Positions 12,001 to 20,716 of a DNA stretch of 22,180 nt are shown here, piece after piece. The notes below the pieces were generated by a model that did not search any database, had not been told where the DNA came from, and saw nothing but the letters and a program-made list of their open reading frames with translations. Each line of letters begins with the position of its first letter. Positions within the stretch are counted from its first letter, which is position 1. The stretch covers positions 1 through 22,180 of the forward strand of contig QANT01002002.1 in assembly GCA_003254885.1 (NCBI GenBank), given 5' to 3'. The stretch is from Purshia tridentata. Lineage: Eukaryota; Streptophyta; Magnoliopsida; Rosales; Rosaceae. The translations under genes were made by a program, and so were the position numbers.

Positions 12001-15000
12001 AATGATAAAAAAAGTGTCCACTATAAAGAAAAATGACTTGGCATATTTCATAGTTGCAATATAAAACTGTAGAAAAGCATTTTAAAAACAGTTTAGTTAA
12101 AATAAGCCAAGATCATTACAGCTCGAGATAATGGGTCATTTGTTGATTGTCTTATGTCGGCAATGCGTATTCTTGTTGGGTCAGCTCTAGCCCCAGCTCC
12201 TGTTGCTGACAGTACCTTCAAACCCCTACGTACACATGCAGCAAGAAGTGCCACCTATTACACATGACACATGAGTTTGAAAATTAAACAATTCAGTTAA
12301 CAGTAGGATACATGAATAATTTATAACACAGAGGGCACACAGAAAACAGTACTCATGGTTTTCCAAATCACTGTTAGTTTCAGTTGTAAAACAAGTACTG
12401 CACTGAGTTCTGCCACAAAACTTGCATAATTATTAGATGCAGCTCTATATATCCTTTCAAGTACAGCCCTTTCTAAAGGTCTATGGGATGCTTATTTCAA
12501 GATCCTAGAGAAAGGATAAGCTGTACAAAGGCCAGAGATAGGAGCATATTAAATCATTTGTCACCAGTTGCATAAATTAAGAAATTCCTCTGGTTAATAC
12601 AATTTCTGTATTTGTACATAAAGGCACACATACATATCTAAATTATGTAGTGTATGCATGGAAGGTATATATCTACACCTATATATTTAAGTGACCAAGC
12701 ATTTGTTCGCAATGCATAGCTAACAACATTCGAAACCACAAGTCAAATGATACATAAGATAATTTGACTTAATAGGCATAGTCCAGTTGGTAGCCACACT
12801 TCTCATCTAAGAAGAGGCCCCAAGTTCAAATCCGTTCCCCAAATATCATAAATGATGGATGAAGTAAATTAAGTTGTGGTCACTGTATAAGTATTATCAG
12901 ACCTTAATATATATATGGATGAAGTATTCCAATTTGTCTAATTTTTTGAAAGGATGATGCTTGAGTATATATTTAGAAAATAGACAGCTCAGATGTTCAA
13001 AATACAATGCAGAGTGAGTCCCACAAGCCATAACTTGTTATGGTTTAAAAAGGGTATACCTCATTTGAATGAGGGATCCCTCATTTAAGAGTAAATAAAG
13101 GATCTCTTGTGGGGCCCATTTCACACTATAATTCAAAGATCGAAACCATCCATTTTTTATGTCTCAATTTAAGGATCGATCTTCTAAAAAATTAGATAAA
13201 TCAAAAACTATTTAATAGTTTGATTAAATGGTATCATTACCAAGGTATTAAATTTCGAAATTTTCGGCGAAATTTACGAAAATTTCCACAAAACCGAAAT
13301 TTAACTCCTTGATCATTACAAGTGTTTATAGAAAACATTATGTTCATCAATTAATTTTATCAAAATTAGATATCTTAATGATTTCCAATTTGTCTAATTT
13401 TTTGCATGGATAATCTTTGAATAGAGACCTAAAAGATAAACGGCTTCGATCGATGAAATACAATATAGAATGGGCCCCACAAGGGATCCCTTAAATAATA
13501 TTATTTGAGGGATCCCTTAATGGGTAGGAGGGAGGAGGAGGAGGTGCAAATAAAGAGAGAGAATTGCTGAAGGGAGGAGGAAGAGGTGCATCTCCATGGA
13601 GGATCTTTAAATATGCAAATCATCCAGCACCCTTCAAACAATTTATTTCTTTTTTGCTTTTTAAGGACATTTTTCAGAGAGAAGAAAGAGATATGAGGAA
13701 GAAGGGAAGCATCATAGCTAAGGAGAGGGGAGGCATTGCAATCGCAGCTAAAGAGAGTGCCGCCTTGGACTGAAGGTGGGGGCGGCGAGGTGCCAACCTC
13801 AGGAGCCTGAACCTTTTTTTAGTAAAACAACAGTATTCATTTGTTCACAATGTTTGTCATTCTTATGGTGAAATTGACGGTCTTGCCCTTTGACTGCTAA
13901 ATTGAGATAACAGTTGTCAAAATTAGGGGTGCACGGGTCCTTCCAAACCTGTGGGGTGCGGTTGCAATTAAACCAAACCTCAAGAGGTGTGAATGAAACT
14001 GACCCTATATATATATATACACACACATAAGAAATGGAAATGCAATACAAAAGATATGTGATATATTATAAATGACTACTATTTATAAATTTAAATAAAT
14101 GCTACAGAATAAACTTCAGTTTCAGGCGGAAGAGGTACCTTTGTATCTATGTTATCAATGCAGTCCAAAACAAAATCAGGATGACCCGAAAGAATTTCTT
14201 CTTCAGATGATGCATTGTATAAAAGCACTTTTGCTTCTATGTGGCACTCCGGGAAGATTGACAAGAAATGGTCTTTCAGACATTGAGCTTTTGGGATACC
14301 AACATCGGCTCGTGTTGCAACAGCATGTCGATTGAGTGATGAAACTGATACCTTATCATGAAATCAAAAAATGAGTATAGATGTCAGTTAGAAGTTAGAT
14401 TAGAAGATAAGAAGAGAGAAAGAAGATAATAATGCTCTGCTGAAACTAGGGCTGCCAACTTCTCTATGCTATTTATATGTATGCTGTCCAGAGAAGAGTC
14501 GACCCACTTAACCACATAAGAGTTGTGGGTCTCACACAATAATAAATTACTCCCGTAAGTCAAATTAAATTAAGAGACAAACAACACTACTTACACTACC
14601 CCACTAGCTAGAGCATACAAGTCAAAGATGATGCTTACTAGACTGATGACTCTCATTCCTACCGAGTCCTACATAAGAAGAAACTAGAATGATGTTTACC
14701 AAACTGACACACTTAATACTCTAAAACAGACTAAACTCAAATTTGATGCCAACTGACACAATTTAGCTACAGACAAAAGACCCATATAAGGATGCCGTTG
14801 AAAAAGGTACATGAATGGTAGCAAAATATGATAGCCTTAGTGTGGTGAAGTTCACCCATCCTAAGAACTAAGTGAGAAGAGACAGCGAAGTTGAGAAATA
14901 TTGAGTTACCAGCCACTGCATTAATCCAGGAGCACAAAGTAGGGGATCCACCACCCACATATGGGTGATTATCTATATTAAACAAAGTGATTATAGGTGG

Positions 15001-18000
15001 AGCAGAGGTCAGCATTTTTAGAAAATCATCACAAGACCCTATATATGAGGCACCAGATCTTGGAAAGATGTGATATGTTGGAAATCTTCTAATGAAAAGG
15101 GAGTGATTCCAGGCACATGTGCTATATATGAGGCACTCCCTTGTAATTTGGAAAGCCAAGGTACCCCCCTAAGGTACGTGTGTTAGTTTGGATTATAGCT
15201 CATGGGAAGATTAATACTTGGGATATGGTTCAGAGAAGGCCACCTTCCTTTTCTCTTTCCCCCCACTGGTGTGTTATGTCCAGGAAAGATGCTGAAAGTA
15301 TATACCATCTGTTCCTTCATTGTCCAGTGGCCTCATTTCTATGGTCCCATTTGTTTAGGGAGGAGTAGTTGAGCTGGGTGAAACCTCAAAAACTTCAAGA
15401 GACCCAAACATAAAACAAAACATCAGAGAAATCCAAGAAGAACAAGACCTGAGAAAAGATGTATGTCACATCACCAATATCAGTATTAAAAGAAATTCTG
15501 CAGAAAAAAGAATTAAGCATATCTGCAGAGGCACCTCAAGCCATGTGTGACGCCTTCTTGAATAAGGTGATCACCTTTTCGGCAAATCGCTAAATATACT
15601 AAGTTTACTAACGCCTAAGGCAATTCAGACTCACCTCGCTATGAGGCACGCCTGAGAAACGCCTTTCAAAAAATTAGTTACACTCATTTTAAGGTGCAGC
15701 TACACTTATGCAACCCTAACAAAAACTATAAATTGTACATCATACACCCATAAATCCCCTAAAACATACTCTCACACACCCAAATAACCCACACAAAAAA
15801 AAAAAATTCATTGTAACTGCACCTTTTTAGTGTCACTGCATTATCAGTGCAGTTGCACAATAAAAAATAACAAGCACTCGACACAAACTTGAGAGATGGC
15901 ACGATTACTCCTATAGAATTTTCTTCCATCCAATCTTCATAAACAGAGAACTTTTCACACAATAGCAAATTACTCCTATAAAATTAGAAACAACAACACT
16001 TGATAGTTTCTTTGGAAGAAAAAGGTAGGAAAAAGTGTTAATTAGATTTTTGGTAAATGTGAAAGTAAAAGAACTTTTGTATCTATTCTGTGGTCTTTAA
16101 TATGAGCCTCAGACTTTATGAAACTCAGAAGGAACTAATACAGTCACATATAAACTAATTAGAAATGCAATCATTCTATATTATGGATGAGTGTGTGTAT
16201 CTGAAACATGTGATAAGGCCCCATGACATGTAAACCTCTTCTAACATTGAAGTTATGCGTCCAATTTCTCTAGATCAGGAATTTTGAGGGGGAAGGGTGG
16301 GGGAAACCACAATATTGAAAGCATTTTCTTCTTAAGTAAGAAAGAAAAAGGGAACTGCCCTAGCACATGGATGCTATTCAAGAGAAACTCCCTAAGAGAA
16401 TACTAGTGTCTAAAAAACTCAATAGCTCTAGGAAACAAAAAAGAGATGAAAATGAAACATAGTTCCAAGAAGACATCCAAGCTACAAGAGAGATCAACAC
16501 AGATTTATGTATGACTTTTAAACTCTCATGGTTCTCAAAAGTTCTAGCATTAAGTTCCTGCTGAAGACAATAAATAACCCCCAAATACCATGCATTCCAT
16601 ATTGATCTGAATGGATGGCCACGAAAACAACCACTCCATAGATCTGATCGCAACTTCGAATATGGAATTCAAAGGGTCAAATAGGAAATGATACTAAAAG
16701 AAAAAGAAGAGGTTGTTTAAACTAAACTATAAACTAATTGATTAGGCCAAAAAACTTTCTTTGATTTGAACTCACCCAAGCCATTGGTGTATAAGAACAA
16801 ATATCCCACATCGAAAGAATGGATTAACAATCACCAAGATATAAGTCGCGAATCCACTACTAATAGCACCGAGGCCTTTTGAGAAAAAACCCCACATAGG
16901 CCACACCTAAAGAGGTCCACTGGGCCTAATCTCACCCGGATGGTGGACCTAGGTGGTTAAGTTGGGGACAATATCGGTGCTAGAGCTATATTAGTAGTGG
17001 GTCATGCTGTGCCATTGCACAACAAATGGTATCAGAGCCGATGGTTCGGTTGGGATGCATGTCATTCAAGGTGGAGTAGGCGACTCAAGTGAAATTCCTA
17101 ACCTGAAGGTGGAGCTGGAGTGGTCAGAAGAAATTCCTAGAAGTGGTTAAAATTCCTAACTAGGTGGAGCAGGCTGAAGAAAAATTTTTGACAGGAGTTG
17201 GAGTTGCAAGAACCACGGTAAAGTTGAATGATGGTTTGTGAGTTGTGCTTGGATCTCGCCAAGGTGGAGATTGTTGGGGTTGTGGCTCCACCCAAGCCAT
17301 GGGTGTGTAAGAACAAATATCCCACATCGGAAGAATGGCTTAACAATCACCAAGATATAAGTTGGGAATCCACTATTAATAGCACCGAGGCCTTTTGAGA
17401 TAAGACCCCACACCTAAAGAGGTCCACTGGGCCTAACCCCACCTGGATGGTGGACCTAGGTGGTTAAGTTGAAGACAATATTGGTGCTAGAGCTATATTA
17501 GTAGTGGGCAACGCTGTGCCGTTGCACAACACCAACATGTAGGGTCCCCAATGGAATTTGTCATAACCCCTCTATCCCAGCCACCGAAAACACTACCCAA
17601 GCAACAAACCAATGAAGAAAAAGAATTTCCCCCATTTACTCTATGAACAATAACAAAAGGGAGAGGACCCCAGAAATGATATGGAAGCAAATGAAAGCAT
17701 GCATTATAGTATTTAGTATTTTGTAAGAGAGACAGAGAGAGAGAGAGAGTTAACATGCTAAACAAACCCAGAAGGATTAATAGAAGTCAAACATAGAGAT
17801 ACCTGATCAAAGTCCACGAGAAGGAGCCTGCCAACCCCTGATCGCAAAAGCATTGATGCAGCATGACTTCCAACTCCTCCAAGACCAATGACCACAACAT
17901 AAGATGCAGTCACTTTTTGTTGAGGTTTAAGTCCAAAGAATTGAATGTTCCTAATGAACAGAAAGATAACAGACATAACATCAAAAATGTATACCAAATA

Positions 18001-20681
18001 AAAGAGAAGTTTTATAACATTTCCACCCCCAGCCCCACTCAAAAAAGGGTCAGTTTGTGCATAAAGTACAAAGTAAAACATTTAGAAAAAGCCAGAAGTT
18101 CTAGTAGCTAATTTTAGTTAGTTAACACACACAAAAATAAAAAATAAATAAGAAATAAAAAATAAAAAACTAGATACGTATGCACAATGTCATGATGCCT
18201 TTAGTCAACTCTGCACTTTAACCTTGAAAAGAATAAAACTACATTTTACTAACATCAGTGCAAGACTGTTGAAAAATAAGCTAATAAATGGTATCTTGAT
18301 GCTTTATATTCAGGCCATTTGGCATATTAATGATATTTTTTGCTCTCAGTATTTTTCAAATAGCCTCCAGCTGACTCCACTGCACTCGATCTGAGTATCA
18401 TAAATTACTCTTATTTTTCTAAGTAGGGAGGCAAATTTGTGCTGGGTGATTCCAGCTACATGTGTGGCACTATTCTGCGAGAAGCATGAGTTTTTTGGAG
18501 GTAGAAAGAAGGGTCTGGTGCTGGGAAGATGTGCAATAATGGGTTTTTGGGTCATTCCGCTAGAAAGGAATAGACAGATATTAAGGACGCAAATGGTGAG
18601 GAGGTGAATTATTTGTGGGAGAGGTTTGGTTCTGGGCATCTCTTTGGGCATCATTGTCATCAAAGTTTAGGGAAAGCTCATTTTCTGTTATTTCTCAGAT
18701 TGGAGTGCTGCTATCTATAATGCATTCTGTAGATGTCTTGGATATATTTGTAACTGATTTGTTCTTCTTTTAGAAGAGACTTTGTCCTCAGTTTTGTAAA
18801 TTTGAGTCTTGTTTCCTATCAAAACAAAAATCCAGTTCTATGTTATATTTGTAAACTTTAACAGTGACATACATGATTTGCTGACCATTATTTTTAATCA
18901 AAAATCTACATGTCATTTGGAAATTTAAGGGTCTCATTTATGTAATAGTATTTTATTATTATTATTATTATTATTATTACTTCATTACAATCTTAAAGCT
19001 TGGATATGGTAAGGGGTGTTTCAAAGTTTATGCACATGCATTAAAAAATTTAAAGTTTTCCCCAATGAAATTTGTGATCATGGAGTGTGATGTTCCATGT
19101 AAAACTTTGATTAATACTAATTCCAAGAGAATATGAAGAAAAATTAGGACATATAGGATGGGTACAAAGACAACTTTCATCTCCAACTACAGTTCTGTAA
19201 TTTTCTCTAAATTGAAAAAAACACAGACTTTCATTTTTTTAATGAGGCATAACTTTTGTTAAAAGAAGTTGAACAAAATATAATAGCAATTACTGAGGAC
19301 AAAGTGTCCACTCCAATGTCGTGGTATACAGCTTCTCCTCAGTGGTTGTAGTTATTCTTTTTATCAATAAAATTTTGTTTAATATTTTTATAAAAATTAA
19401 AAATCCTAAAAAGCAGCTTTTGAAATTGTGAAACAATAACAAAGCCTGTCTCCTAAATAACCACAGCCCTCCAATTAAGCTAGCAAAAAAGGGAACTCCA
19501 CATAACTATGAAGAAACCGAAGCCCATAATGAAGACCAAAATCTACACCTTCCTATCTATCCCAGAGGGCCTCCACCCCCATCTCCATAAAATTGTGAAA
19601 AATCAAAATCCTTGTATTCCTTTTCCAACCAAACTACCCAAACATAGCCATCACACTAAACTTCCATAAAACTTCCCTCTTCTTCAAACCTTGAACTTCT
19701 CACAAGGAAACCTAGTGGGACAGGATTTAGTTTTTGACTCCCTTTGGGCTTACTTGTCTAAACAGTTTAAGGGTTTTCCCTTGAGTTTCATACTTCTGGA
19801 TTGGTCTGCTTTCTGGGAGTAAGAATGTTTGTTTGTTCCAGCCTTTGGCTGAACTACTGAACTTTTTTTGGGTGGTTTTTTTGTTCTTAATGGATCTCTT
19901 GTCCATCTTGCTTTTTATTCTTCGTGAAAAAAACTCTTGTCTGTCTTGTTTTGTGCTCTTCTTTCTTTCATTTTTAATGAAAATTTTGTTTCTGATAAAA
20001 AGAAAATTTCAGTTTGCAAAGAAATCCTCTTGGCATTCAAATAATACTATGAAAACCATCAAAAGTAACAGACCTTCGGATGTTTAATTTTTAACACCCG
20101 TTGAATAAAGTGCTATGGACTTTCTTATATTAAAATGAATCTCAGGAAGTCAAGTGTAGCTTATATCAAATCAGAGAAGGATATTAATGCCTTTAAAGAC
20201 AAAAGAAAGGTGAAAGGTTTTCAATAATTGCGAGGAAGATAATGAAAAAACAAACCATGTAGGATGACTACAGAAGGAGAAAGTATCAAATAAATGCTTT
20301 GAAGGCACAATGAGACTAATGCTTTAAACTTCAAACTAGCCTATATCACAAGGCCCTAAATGGTACAAAATTTGAATAAAAGATGACCTACATAATCCCA
20401 AGGTACCAAAAAAATTAATGCATGTGTATAGACTCTACTCTACTCTAACCAGTTCTGCTGCCTCAAATAGGAAACAATCAAAACTTTGTCATTGAATATA
20501 TTATACCTCGTTAGTTGTTCCGAAACTATCTCATCATTTAGAAGGTCTATGCTAACCACCCTGCTACTTCCATTCCCAGTAACTGCACAGCAATTTGTAG
20601 ATGGCTTGGATACAAGCCCTTTACCTATAATAACAATCATAACAAAAAAAACAAAAACCAAAAAAAAAAAAAAAAAAAAAN

Positions 20682-20716
<35 letters not shown>

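Noticed and set aside
12779..12840. A functional tRNA gene
   Set aside because: Box A and box B are present, but no acceptor stem or full cloverleaf forms. It fits a SINE head better.
16756..17531. Cassandra TRIM carrying 5S rRNA in its LTR
   Set aside because: The LTR lacks the conserved 5S internal promoter wording, so it is another TRIM-like family.
19480..20010. Twin-priming inversion of one LINE
   Set aside because: Both halves cover the same ORF2 C-terminal region, so they are two separate insertions.
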